Under the pieces are notes generated by a model that was not told the DNA's origin, ran no database searches, and saw only the letters and a list, made by a program, of their open reading frames with translations. Below are positions 36,900 to 48,500 of a DNA stretch of 64,000 nucleotides, one piece after another. Source of the stretch: Margaritifera margaritifera (lineage: Eukaryota; Mollusca; Bivalvia; Unionida; Margaritiferidae); assembly GCA_029931535.1 (NCBI GenBank), contig JAQPZY010000761.1, forward strand, positions 186,001 through 250,000, written 5' to 3'. The position numbers were made by a program, and so were the translations under genes. Positions within the stretch are counted from its first letter, which is position 1. Each line of letters opens with the position of its first letter.

Positions 36900-38510
36900 C
36901 ACAGGTGGTAGAGGCCCCCAAGAGGGTCTCGGCTTCTAGCGGAGCAGCCCTTAGAAGGTCTTTACTCTGTTAAGTAAGACCTTCAAGGAGTCCAATGCAA
37001 CGTCATGGCGGATGTGCAGAATTCCACTGATAAAGTCATTGCCAAGGAAGCGCATGCCAGAACGTCTATGCCACCGCTTCCAGCACGCATGTAATGCGGC
37101 TGTATTCAAGGAGGCCTCTCTCAGTATACTAAATGCAGTTGCTGAGAATAGATCAGAAAGCAACGCAATGGTTACAAGTAACCAGGTTTCCTGCTTCATG
37201 GCATCAATTGTTTTAATAGGTATGTATCCTGTAACTGGCAGAAGAGACCAGGGGTCTTAATGTCGAGGTAGGGACGAACCACCCTCGACGTTGCCAAGCT
37301 ACATTTTGGCCTAGCAAAAGCCTCTGTGAGAGTTCCTCAATCGTTGGGGAATGAGGGAGAAGCAAGAGGTCTGATTGTGTTTGCTCCCCGGAGATCTTTT
37401 ACATAATGGAAAGGATCTTTTGGATTGTGTGCCACATAGTTGGGGCACAATTCCGGAGGTAAGAGGTGGTAAACTCGTTTACAGCCTTATCAAAGGATCA
37501 GACCTCTTCCTCTACTTCCAACTAAGAGGAAGGGGTGGGCCTGAGAGGTGTCAGTGCCGCTGTTTCTGTCTCGAACTCATTTGAGTCAACGAGAAAAGAG
37601 AGGACATTGTCATCATCTGGTATACTCTGAGTCGGAGAGTGGTGGGCATCGCTATGTCCCTCGATGTGTAGGAGCACTCTGCGCCATGGCCCGTAGTACA
37701 GTGTGAGTTCCAGTGGGGAGGCCAGACCACCTGTCTACCCTGGATGATGTGACTTCTCTAGCCTTCCGCATTGGGGCCACCAGGTGCGGAGGTGATGGCG
37801 GGACACGTTAGCCGCAGCATCACCTCGACTGTGAGGGCATGGTCCAGTAGCCCACGGGGGCATAGTGGGCCTAGGGCCTTAAGGTGGAGGGCCCCACATC
37901 CCATAAGGATACATTGGGATAATAGGATTGGGGGGGATGTCGATCCATTCCCCTTCCCTAGTCTGAGTCCAGTGGGCAGACTCCCAATCCTGCATAGGAT
38001 GGGACAGTAGAGGTGGGTACTCAGTCCGAACCCTGTCCCCATACCATGAGGCCGACGAGTGATAATCAATGAAGAAATCATCTGTTATATCACTACCCTG
38101 AAAGTGATGGGAGCGGTGCATCACCTCCCGAGACGAGGGAGCGACACGCTACCATGTGCATGAGATGTGTTTGCATTGTTCTACTCCCTAAGGGAGGGAG
38201 CAGTTTGCTGTCGCAGTGCTCTACCTCCCAAACGGGAGGGTCCAACCTGCTGTTGCGGTGCTCTACTTCCCTAAAGAGAAGGCGCGACCCGATGTTGCGG
38301 TGCTCTACTTCCCTAACGGGAAGGCGTGACCCGCTGTTGAGGTGCTCTACTTCCCTAACGGGAAGGCGCGACCCGCTGTTGCAGTGCTCTACTTCCCTAA
38401 CAAGAAGGCGTGACCCGTTGTTGCGGTGCTCTACTTCCCTAACGGGAGAGAGAAACCCGCTGTTGCGATGCTCAACTTCCCTAACATGAAGGAGCAACTC
38501 GCTATCTGAG
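36900..38510 (-). pseudogene. DIRS copy 2 Gag-like region
   Basis: Matches the copy 1 Gag-like region, including LLVTIALLSDLFSATAFSIL and DVALDSLKVLLN. The N-terminal part is expanded by seven or eight 42-bp repeats (38,174-38,505). A piece of about 80 bases present in copy 1 is missing near 37,218. About 150 bases between 38,025 and 38,178 have no counterpart in copy 1. Confidence 0.6.
38174..38505. repeat. 42-bp tandem repeat in DIRS copy 2, seven to eight units
   Basis: The same unit as in copy 1, with starts at 38,216, 38,258, 38,300, 38,342, 38,384, 38,426 and 38,468 plus a partial first unit. The frame-preserving length suggests the repeat grew while the region was coding or by copying of a repeat-bearing template. 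Confidence 0.92.
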
Positions 38511-39569
38511 GCATATACACGGTCTTGAATGTGAGAAGTGTTCGTCTTCTCCTCCCTATGGGGGGTATGCGATCGACTCCTCGAATGTCCAGTCCCTCTT
38601 ACTAGAAGGACTCGCGGGTCGCCAAAGAAGTTGGTCCCAATTTCTGAGACCTAAGAGAGAATCCAGAAAAATCTGAAGATTAGTACATCTGGAATCAACT
38701 AGATTCCAGGTGCCAGAAGGTCATAAATTGCAAGGTGTGTAACTTTTTTTTTTTTTTTTTTGCACTTGGAGCACTATATCCAGTCTGGGTGAGTGTCACA
38801 AGAGCCCTTCTTATGGCCACTTCCCCACAGACTGTTCTGAAATTATTTCTGAAAAAGAGAAATTGAATAAATATCACAATAAACTCACCGTGCTGTGTCA
38901 CGCTAAACTCACCTGTTTGTATGCAGTGCGTACCTGTATGCACGAGGTAAATGGGTACCTCTATGCACAAGGTAAATGATGGATCGCGTACACCAATGTG
39001 TATGCATTAAATACCTGTATGCACAAAGTAAATGATTAATTTAACCTCGTAGAAATAAACCGGTCATTTCCTGTCGAAAAATAAAATATTTCACACTGTG
39101 AGTTTTATTTAAAGAATATGCAGACACATACACAATGACCATGCAATAAGTGGTGCGGTTTTACATTAATAATATACGTTTGAAAATTTACCGATAATGG
39201 TCACTTTTTTTTTTTTTATGAAGAGAGAGGAATACGCTATCCTCTATGTTAGGCAGGGCCTGTTGTTATTTTTCAAAACACAGAGACTTACCCGTACCTC
39301 AGTTGTATATCAGTAAATTGGGAGCGTGTTTCCAACCGCAAGGGGTGGAATACATTTTCGAGGTATCCTTTGACACCCATTAAAGAACGAAGTTCTAAAT
39401 GAAAATGGGGGAAAAGTTTACAATAAATATACGGAACGGATAGTGCAACACCAAGACTTATTATGAACTGCAGAATGGAGACCGCTAATGCGGTAAGTTG
39501 CTGCAGGCACAATTTTTCTCTGGTGCTGTTCTCAGGCAAACGTCTACACAGTATGGCGTCCGGAAAAAG

Positions 39570-39738
39570 ATGACGTATTTAGGCAAGTCTAAATGAGGCA
39601 CAGACTGGAGTGCAAAGGTCATTCTTACCTTCTCTCCATTCAGGGAGAATGTATTCACATCGAACGGACGGTGGTTTTCGGCACGAAAATGGAATAAGCT
39701 AACAATAGCGACAGGATAAGTAATTGCTGCTATTAAAA
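39570..39738 (-). repeat. DIRS copy 2, right terminal inverted repeat
   Basis: Contains GCGACAGGATAAGTAATTGC near the outer edge and matches the right end of copy 1 closely. The sequence beyond it, starting CAAGAGGCCAAAGGC, is not shared with copy 1. Confidence 0.83.
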
Positions 39739-39840
39739 CAAGAGGCCAAAGGCTCTAATGGCTTACGCTATTGTGGTTGACCAATTTGGCATAATTTTTA
39801 ATTGGATGAGTAAATTTTCAAATCCTAATACCCAACTAAC

Positions 39841-39999
39841 CTTATCTCCAGGCTGACGTAGCTTGTAAAATGGAACAATGTAGAACCAGGAGCCCTCATT
39901 ACCAGAGCTGTCCAGGGTAACTCGCATTGCATTCCTCTCCAGAAGAGCAGGCAATCTCTTGTTGACAGTCAGGTATTTATTGCTCTTCATGTGAAGCAG
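39841..39999 (-). CDS. ITPR: ITPR exon B (suppressor domain, MIR repeat)
   Basis: A 159-base exon of 53 codons, phase 0 at both ends. The acceptor is TTTCTTTTCAG and the donor is AAG|GTTAGT. It contains [20 protein letters not shown] and [16 protein letters not shown], near-identical to mammalian residues about 123-175. The tyrosine of PFYKLR corresponds to Tyr167, a suppressor-domain residue known to matter for coupling IP3 binding to gating, and it is conserved. The exon ends RQPGDK where mammals have RSIGDS. The donor lies only about 100 bases from the end of the second DIRS-like element. Confidence 0.96.
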
Positions 40000-40184
40000 C
40001 TGAAAAGAAAATAATACAATTTCAAAACCATAACAAATGTACTTAATTAAAAGTTGATGTCTTCCAGTACATGTATCTACAAGTGGCTCAAAAGATCTAA
40101 ACTTACTAGGCATCCTGTACTGGATGGGGTACCAGCATACAGCAGGTTCAAACCTACTCCCAGTCCAAGCTAGTACCAATGTAC

Positions 40185-40330
40185 AACTGAGTTGACTAAA
40201 ACCGCTGAGGTTAACTTAAGTAACTTGCTCAAGAGCAAGGACACAGAAATGGCTTTGTTGGTACTCAAAGCCATGACATCCTTATTCTGTCTCCCTGTGT
40301 CAACACTGTCCATACATTTTGCTTGACTCC
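40185..40330 (-). mobile_element. Possible antisense SINE fragment
   Basis: TAACTTGCTCAAGAGCAAGG followed by a GACACAGAAATGG stretch is similar in layout to the SINE body at 12.4 kb. The tRNA head is not clear. Confidence 0.3.
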
Positions 40331-40689
40331 TATAATTTTCTTTTTCTTTTTATTACTGGTATCAATGTTCCAACTACCAGTACCACAACAATTCTCATTT
40401 CGGCACCTCTTTCACCTCATTTCAAATTTGGGAGCACCTGTGTTAAGTAAATTTTACAAGGTTTAAATTTTGGGGGCACTAACTTTACAGGTTTCAACTT
40501 TCAGAGATTGACAAGTACCATTTTTAACATGCTAAAAAAGAGAATAACTACAGGACTACATACATTACTTGGTTCTTATCAACATGAAAAACAATAATCC
40601 CTCAATGGGACTGATGCTCTACTATCCGAAATGAATTTCCAGGAAATAAACATAGGACCATTTTATCTGTTTAACTGCCGAGTGTTGAA

Positions 40690-41070
40690 ACTATCTCTGA
40701 TATTTTTGAGCTATAAGATTTTCATATTAACCACTGTGGTGGCCATATTGGATCCATATTGGCACCAGTTTATGCATTTAGTACAAACTAGACATCATTA
40801 AGAGACTTTTGGTTAATTCCCCATACCTATATGACCATCCATTTCAAGAGGAGTACCAATAATAAGATTTTCAAAATGGCCATCACAGCAGCCATATTTG
40901 ATACAAGATTGGCACCATTTACATTTAGGGTTAATTAGATATCATAAGAAGTCTTTGGGTGAAAACCCTATGTCAATATGGCCATAAATTCTGGAGGAGT
41001 AGCAATAACAGGATTGCAAGATGGCTGCCATGGTGACAATATTGGACCCTTCAAGCGACCATAACTCAAG
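40690..41070 (+). repeat. About 160-bp diverged repeat, two to three units (family 4)
   Basis: Units carry ATAAGATTTTCA, a GTGGTGGCCATATTGGATCC-type phrase, TTGGCACCA and TAGACATCATTAAGAGACTT. Confidence 0.6.
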
Positions 41071-43834
41071 AGCCGTGAGAAATAACGGCAAGTGTCTAAA
41101 ATGTACACTGATGTGTTGTGGAATGCATCTGTCTGCACAGATGCACCATTTAATGAATAGATCAGACCCAAACCATCCGCCAGTAGCAGTACAGGTTTAG
41201 GGGATGATTTATCAGACATTGTGTAATGTTTGGTAAACCCAATTCTCAACAACTTCGGCTTTTTCTAGCAATGTCACATTATTATATGAAAATCATTCAT
41301 ACTTTAAGAAAAGAATTAACTGGAAAAAGGCCTACTAAAAGTTCATTTAAGCAGAGATTTGGAAAAAAGATTACCTGGTACATTTTTCAGACATATTTTT
41401 CTTCGTATTAAATTTGGCTAAAAAAATTAAAATTTGGGAGCCCTTATATTAAGGAAAACTTCAACAAGTTCAAATGAAAATGCTCAAATTCTGAAGTGTC
41501 ATTTTATTAACTTAGAATAAAGACGATATGAATGTTCTTGGGAATAGATGAGAGCAATTCATTTGTCACAACTAATATTACATGGGTATCATTTTTACTG
41601 GTGTTTCAGAAAATTACCTTTTTGTCTGTTCTTGGAACAGGGTCGGATTATTGTACTGTTTGCTTCCTTTTTTGCAGGGTCTTAATATTTTTGAAAAATG
41701 GCAATCACAAAATCTATGAAAATAAAACGATGAATAAAAGTGACTTTAAATTATCTGACTATAAACCTTGTTTGTGTAATAGTTTTTCATATCTTCCACA
41801 AAAAATGAATAACATAACTGGGGTGAGCTAACTGTCCCTCCCCACATCCGAAAACAACTGGCAATCATATCATCATTGGTGGGAAGGAAGTACATAGCAT
41901 TGTTTTACAGGCATGAAATTAAGTGTGAATGATGGATATTATTTCCTGACACTGAGCTATCAATCTTCAATATACAATATAAACATAATCTGCAAGGCAA
42001 TTTTCTTATAAGTATCTCATTTAGCTGTATAGTATATCTGTCAGTGTTTCTTCAGTTGCTAAATTAATTATACCTACTGGTAACAGAAATTTTAATCTGA
42101 AACTGCTTCAAACAGCTATTATAAAACTATACTGCAACTTCTGCTGCAGTAAATCAAGTGCATAATGAAGCAAAAAAAAATCCCATCAGACTACAGTATA
42201 AACAAACAATTATGTTTTTTGTACCTGCATCCAAGCATAAGAAAAATTACATCACTGTTAGGCCTGGAGGTAACATTTATCCTCACAAAAACTAACCAAC
42301 TGTGCCAAAGTACTAAAAACTCTATAGTTTGCATTTTATACTTTTTTTCTCTTCCTCTTCTTCCTTCTTTCTCTCTCTCTTCAAGTGTGTATGCAAAAGA
42401 GACCAAGAATTCTAGGGACATTTCTATTGCAATTGGAAAAGAATACATTAAAAAGAAAGTAGGATTTTCAATCTAACATATGTAACTGACAAGCTCCTGC
42501 AAAGTCTGTACCAACCAGAGCCAATGTAACTTTTACACTGAAAAGTAGGGCACAGTGACATAAAAGCAATTTACATGTACTTAGAAGGCAAGTTTTATAT
42601 CACGACCATATTTCAGTTTCATGTGCACAAGTTGGTGAAAAGTCAGTGACCCACTTCTGTGTGCTCTTAATGAACACTTAATGGGCGCTCTTATTAGTGA
42701 CATCATGAAAAGTTCTTATACTAGTAAAATCAAATGTAGACATCTCACTGGTTGACTCAACTGCCTTGCTACAATTGGAACAACTATCGATAGCATTACC
42801 AATGTACACAGATTCTTTAAATTTATAAATCTAGAATGCTTATTGCTTGCAGATACAAATTAAATTGATGCAGAAACAAATCCAAACTTCAATCATTGCC
42901 AATTGCCCGGAAAGCAAATACTTTAAAATTAAGAAAAAATTACAAACCAAAGAAAATAAAAGTACAACAAATTTGCAATTTATAAATCCTTCAGTTTTAT
43001 TAACTGTTGATAAATTTGCTAAGATGCAACCAAATAATATTTATCATTTACCCCAAAAGAAAATATTTTAATTAGAAAAAAAACAAAAACAATCTGACAA
43101 ATATTGCAGTTTCCATGTTAAAAACTATATGATTTCAGTTGTCTGAGTTTATGAATTAAAGAGAAATCATTGTATCATAGAGAGTAGGCTACCGAGAGTT
43201 CACTCAGCTATTGCACCATCTATTTACACTATTACTGCCAAGTATTTGGTCCCATAATCTACAATTTATGTAAACTTTATCCTACCTGGTAAACTAGACA
43301 TTTTTCAAAGTTTTTCTGAAAATATTTTACCAAAATGGCCCTTTTTGAATATCTCACACTTGAACTTTAACATCTGTCAAAAATTGGATCATCTCTTAGG
43401 AAAAGTGGATTAAACAAGGTTCTATAAATACATGAACATGCTCTGGGGTACACGTGTTGTGGGAGCACTTCAAAAAGGAAAAGCAGAGATCTTCCGCACA
43501 ATAATGACTAGAATATACCTTGCCAGTTTCTTGTGCTCTTGTTATACAATATTAGGTTTTTCTGTCTGTGATACAGTTAAAACCACTCCAATATACTATT
43601 TGTGTCTGTGCAATGAAAGTTTCAGGCTATGTAACAGCAATATAGGAGGCTGCTGACCAAGTGATAAATTGCACCTAGCCTCTGAAGATGTATGTTCATC
43701 TGCCAAGGCAAGACTTTTACTGCAAGTAATACTGGCACTAATCACCATCTACTGAGAAAATACCAACCATCCTCAGATTTCTGACTAACATTGTTGGAAA
43801 GTTGTTAGATTTAGTCTTTATACTGGACATATTT

Positions 43835-44105
43835 TTGCAATGGTGTTGGCTCTAACCCCTCTAGTTGTAAAGATGTTTCTCACTGACATTCTTGCATTGT
43901 TGGTTTTACTCTTTCTGATAAACATTTTTGCAAAACTGTCAGCTGTAATCTTTCTGATGGACATGTTTGCAAAATTGTCAGCTGTAATCTTTCTGACTGA
44001 CATTTTTGCAAAGTTATTAGCATTAACCTTTGGCTTTAAGCTTTCTGATGGGCATCTTTGGAAAGTTGTTAGTTTGAATCCCTCTGATGGATATTTTTGT
44101 GACGA
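43835..44105. repeat. About 42-bp diverged tandem repeat
   Basis: Six units of the type ATTTTTGCAAAACTGTCAGC then TGTAATCTTTCTGATGGAC. One plus frame is open for 92 codons and repeats a hydrophobic 14-residue unit (FAKLSAVIFLMDM). The openness follows from the period being a multiple of three, so I do not call it a gene. Confidence 0.75.
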
Positions 44106-44334
44106 TATTCAACTTTAAATTTTATGTTGGATACATGTATTCCTTCCAAGTTGTTTAGCTTTATAAATATGAAAGCTGCAATTTGATTAGCGAATCAAAT
44201 GGCGAACAGAACGGTGTCCATCAGATTTCCATTATGTTGGAGATCTTGATTTGAATCAGACTGTGATTGTGCCAAGACACTGGAAGATGAGCATTCATCT
44301 CCAACTCTTTTATTGTGGGTATTATTATAATAAC

Positions 44335-44610
44335 TGTCACCAGTGACCCCTTTGAGAGACAACAGAAAGCTAAGGGACATAATTACAGTGTATTCCTGTA
44401 TTAACTGACACCAGTGACCCTTTCAGAGAGAACAGAAAGTTGACAGACGTACTACAGTGCATCACTGTATTAACTGGCAATAGTGACCCCTTTGAGAGAG
44501 AACAGAAAGCTGAGAGACATGGTACAGTGTATCACTTTATTACTAGTAACTGACACCACTGACCCCTGTCAGAGAGATCACAAAGCTGAGGAACATACTA
44601 CAGTGTATAC
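44335..44610. repeat. About 70-bp tandem repeat, four units
   Basis: Units carry CAGTGACCCCTTTGAGAGA, ACAGAAAGCTGAGAGACAT and TACAGTGTATCACTGTATTA, with starts near 44,340, 44,410, 44,479 and 44,555. Confidence 0.85.
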
Positions 44611-44926
44611 TTGAAAACTAGAACCTGGAGTAAACCAGGAAACCAGAAACAAATACACACAAATAAATGTATACACATGATCACACTTAACAAAGGCAGA
44701 AACAATTAAAACTAAGCAAGGAAATGAAATAAGATCTATTTCACTGGTTCAAAAGCTGACTCATTAATGTGAAACAAACTTCTATTCTATCAGGTAATGC
44801 AGTTTTATCACGTTGACCTGGATTGACACAGATGATGTTTTTTAAGATGGCCTTAGTCCAACATCAAATTACAAATGCTGCTGGAGTACAGTTTTCTTGG
44901 TGTTTTCCAAAACCTTCCTTCTTAGG

Positions 44927-44928
<2 letters not shown>

Positions 44929-45002
<74 letters not shown>

Positions 45003-45010
45003 TAGATAGA
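44929..45010. repeat. Compound microsatellite (TA)n(GA)n(GATA)n
   Basis: About 25 TA units, then about 12 GA units, then GATAGATAGA. Confidence 0.97.
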
Positions 45011-45557
45011 CACAAAAATTAATAATGGGCAAATACAGAAGTTTCCCAAAGAACAGATAAAAAAAAATAGCTGAAAGAAAAAAGATAAAATTGAAAAACG
45101 GTCTTGAAATAGGTAAACTATGTGTCTATTTTGTGCTGCCATCAGCCCAACAAAGTTGTACATGTATAACAAAAATCAAAGAAGGGATTACTGTGCCTAT
45201 CGCACAGAGAAGCAAAATGTTTTAACTCAATTCCAGGCTGGGGACAAAGGACGGAAACCATGCGTGGCAAAAAATTACTGCCATCTACAAAATTTTGAAA
45301 AGAAATGATATCCCCATGAAGTTATGCATGGATGTCAGTGTTTCCCTTTACCCTCATTTGTGCATCAGAGACTGCCACATTTTTAATGTGACCCCAGTTC
45401 TGACACCAAGGTTAGTTTTTTTTACTCAATCTGACTCCCAATTTTGACACCAAGGGGATTTTTGACTCTCAATCTTGCACCCCTAGGGGAAGTACTCGAG
45501 GTACTAAAGGAAATAGGTCAAAGGAATGGTGTAGCAGAATAATGGACAAGAGTTATA

Positions 45558-45593
45558 ATACTACTACTACTACTACTAATAATAATAATAATA
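45558..45593. repeat. Compound trinucleotide repeat (CTA)n(ATA)n
   Basis: Six or so CTA units followed by five AAT units. Confidence 0.95.
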
Positions 45594-45840
45594 CATCTAA
45601 ATAGTTATGTAATATTTATTTGGGTAAATATTATCACAAAATTGCATATGTTTGATAAACTGATGCCTGGCTGTAGTTTTGATATGATTGCCCTTGGAAG
45701 GTTAGACTTTTTCATTTAAGCTGAACACTACAGAAATTTTCAGTTGTAATATTCAGTATCTTTCCTTACATACAAGTTCTATATTGGATATTGGTCCATC
45801 CCAGGTCAGATTGAATCTGTAGCATCTCAAGGGACTCGAC

Positions 45841-45843
<3 letters not shown>

Positions 45844-45905
<62 letters not shown>
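45844..45905. repeat. (TA)n microsatellite
   Basis: About 31 uninterrupted TA units, roughly 900 bases from the similar tract at 44.9 kb. Confidence 0.97.
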
Positions 45906-45908
<3 letters not shown>

Positions 45909-46406
45909 TGAACTCATCATATAAGAGTAGCAATCATTGATGAACATGGTTTACTGTTTGCAAATAACTGTATGCAAACATTTGCACACAGCAAGATGTG
46001 TATGATACCTGCATTATTAAACAATAGTGAATAAATAAAGAATGCAGACCAGTCATTTATGGTTTTACAAGAACACAAATGTAAGATCTGTTGGTAACTC
46101 TAACAAGCTGAACCCACCTGGAGAAGTTTTTTCTTTAAATTGTGGGATTTTTTTTGTTTTGGCAGATCTGAAGAAGTCTAATTATTTTTTTACTTCTCAC
46201 TAAATCTTAACATTTGGATGCTCTTTTAAATATACACTAGTATATTTCATTTGACTGCCAAAGATACTCTTTATAAACACATCACATGTATCAGAGGGAG
46301 TCTCACTCTACGGCTGAAAAGAATTTGTAGTAATCAATGTCTGTTCCTTCTTTTTAACTGCAGAGTATTGAAATCATCTCAGATATTCCTTAGAAAATCC
46401 AACATA

Positions 46407-46624
46407 CCGTTTATACTCACATATAAGCCCGATCCAAATGCAAACAACATAGACCCTGATCTGCCGTCGCATAATGCGCCGGCAGATCAGGGTCTATGAT
46501 GTTTGTTCTAATGATTATTCCTTTACAAACTGCATAGACCCAGATCTGTCAGTGCATTATGCAATGGCAGATCTGAGTCTATGCAGTTTGCAGTTGGTAT
46601 TTTCTTATATGCGAGTATAGACGG
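46407..46624. mobile_element. Double-hairpin MITE, copy 4
   Basis: A 218-base copy with clean TA borders (46,405-46,406 and 46,625-46,626) and ends CCGTTTATACTCACATATAA and GCGAGTATAGACGG. Both stem-loops are nearly perfect, including GACCCTGATCTGCCG paired with CGGCAGATCAGGGTC. Confidence 0.85.
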
Positions 46625-47300
46625 TACCAACTTTGGTTTTGTATGTTTGAGCCATAATACTGTTCACATGATAAGTGCAGTCCAAAATCTTGGTCATGGC
46701 TTTGACTTTAAACCCGACATCATGGATAGATCACTGAACTCATCTCTGATATTGTCAAGATATACCCACATGCTAAGTTTGGTTAAATCCATGATTAACA
46801 TTTATCTGAAGAAAAAAAAAGCTACAGAATGTGATCTAATCAAGCCACCTATCTATGCATACAAATATGTATGACAAAATGTATTTGTCTGCCTCAAGTT
46901 GGTTTTGTTTATTAATGCTGACAATAGTTTTTGTCAAAGTCCAAGTAGAAAAACTTCCAAAAATGTGTAAAAAAAATTTGAAAAATTGCTACGATTGCCT
47001 GACATATTAGAAAGAGGTCATCTACACATGAACGCAAATATGCCAATACAATTTCATTTGTCTCCCTCAAGTGTTTTTGCTAAATATGAACATTTGATCA
47101 AACAATCAAATCTAAAAAAAAAATTTTAAATGTCTAAAAATTTGAAAACTTGCTGAAATGGCCTGAAAATCTGATCGAAGTTGGGATGGCAGGACCATAC
47201 CAATATGCCCCCAAACCCCCCTGCAAGTAATGGGAGCATAAAAATAACCTTTCTCACAACAGTTAATATGTCAGTACAATCTCCAACCCATTAGCCAATA

Positions 47301-47500
47301 GGAACCATGGTAGATCAGTGGTTAGTGTGCCAGACATGACCTGAATCAGATACTGGCCCGAGTCGGGTTACCTTGGTGTGTCCTGGGAGAAAGAACTTTA
47401 CCCCAATTGCCTCAGCACTAAATAATCTACCTGTGTTGCTGTAGAACATCAAACCAAAACCAATCACTCTCAGCCAGCAATAATGGATTAATTAGGAGAA
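47301..47500 (+). mobile_element. tRNA-derived SINE-like sequence
   Basis: Contains GGTAGATCAGTGGTTAGTGT, a good A-box, and a weak B-box near GAGTCGGGTTACC, followed by a tRNA-unrelated body. No cloverleaf closes, so it is not a functional tRNA gene. Confidence 0.5.
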
Positions 47501-47835
47501 TACCAAGAGAGTTGTATTATGAGAGTCATAATGCTAGCAAATAGCCGCTTAATTTTTTACAAACAATCCTTATGATTTTGCTTAAATGTAACCAGATGTG
47601 ATTGAGATGTTTACCCTCTGCTTCCTGATTCAAGGTACTCAACACCCTGAAAATGTAAACAGCATCTTCATTTTGGGGAGAAGGAATGGAGGAAAGCAAA
47701 GGTCTTCTAAACAATATTCTCATAATCATAGTTCTAGTATCATGTATTTATCAGCCTACACTGTAGAAATAAACTGTGAATGAGCTGAAGTGCAATACAA
47801 GATATTCTAGTGGAACAATATGAGTGGGGACTGAG

Positions 47836-48500
47836 GTGCACAGAGTCTTTGATGGACAATGGAGGGGGTACATGAAGTCTTTGACAGACTATGGAGTGGG
47901 TACACGAAGTCTCTGACAGACTGTGGAGGGGTATATGAAGTCTCTGACATACTCAGGAGGGGTACATGAAGTCTCTGACAGACTGTGGAGGGGTACATGA
48001 AATCTGACAGACTATGGAGGGGTAAATGAAGTCTCTGACAGCTATGGATGGGTACATGAAGACTCTGACTGACTATGGAGGGATACATGAAGTCTCTGAC
48101 AGACTATGAGGGGTACATGAAGTCTGACAGACTATGGAGGGGTATATGAAGTCTCTGACAGACTATGGAGGAGTACATTGAGTCTCTGACAGACTATGGA
48201 GGGGTATATGAAGTCTCTGACAGCTATGGATGGGTACATGAAGACTCTGACTGACTATGGAGGGATACATGAAGTCTCTGACAGACTATGAGGGGTACAT
48301 GAAGTCTGACAGACTATGGAGGGGTATATGAAGTCTCTGACAGACTATGGAGGAGTACATTGAGTCTCTGACAGACTATGGAGGGGTATATGAAGTCTCT
48401 CACAGACTATGGACAGGATACATTAAGTCTCCGACAGACTATTGGGAGGGTTGTTGGGAAATGAAGTCTATAACAGACTATGACAAAGATACATGAAGTC
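47836..48500. repeat. About 31-bp minisatellite, first array
   Basis: About 20 units of GACTATGGAGGGGTACATGA then AGTCTCTGACA. A 182-base block beginning GCTATGGATGGGTAC occurs at 48,041 and again at 48,223 almost unchanged, so a multi-unit block was duplicated recently. The period is not a multiple of three. Confidence 0.93.

Larger units (their letters stand above)
33753..39738 (-). mobile_element. DIRS-like tyrosine-recombinase retrotransposon, copy 2 (defective)
   Basis: Second copy of the same family, about 6.0 kb, same orientation and domain order as copy 1. It keeps about 550 bases between Gag and RT that copy 1 lost (about 36,300-36,850). It lacks about 380 bases of RT, about 105 bases at the start of the recombinase and about 80 bases in Gag that copy 1 has. 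Terminal inverted repeats lie at about 33,790-33,970 and 39,570-39,738. The flanking sequence differs from copy 1, so this is an independent insertion and not a simple segmental duplication. Its 5' end is about 100 bases from the donor of ITPR exon B. Confidence 0.85.
14174..39840 (-). other. ITPR intron B-C (25.7 kb)
   Basis: Largest intron of the window and the main transposon sink. It holds two DIRS-like retroelements, a decayed LINE with nested MITEs, two double-hairpin MITEs, a hAT MITE and several short tandem duplications. Stretches 20.7-22.7, 26.7-27.9, 28.6-29.2, 30.6-31.5 and 32.2-33.3 kb are AT-rich with no feature beyond a C33 tract (27,340) and an A run (about 32,985). Confidence 0.85.

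Noticed and set aside
38154..38489. Plus-strand frame of 111 codons with SLTGRRDPLLRCST repeats
   Set aside because: Antisense of the 42-bp repeat in the DIRS Gag-like region; both strands are open because the unit is a multiple of three.
15004..39738. The two DIRS copies as a segmental duplication
   Set aside because: Sequences outside the element ends do not match, and the internal deletions differ.
44864..45172. Frame with a long IYIYIY run
   Set aside because: Translation of the (TA)n and (GA)n microsatellite.
47301..47375. Functional tRNA gene
   Set aside because: The A-box is good but the B-box is weak and no cloverleaf with an acceptor stem forms; it fits a SINE head.
47807..48088. 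Minus-strand reading frame of 93 codons with repeated SLSETSCTPS-type units
   Set aside because: It is the minisatellite read through. The 31-base period rotates frames, and openness is due to composition.
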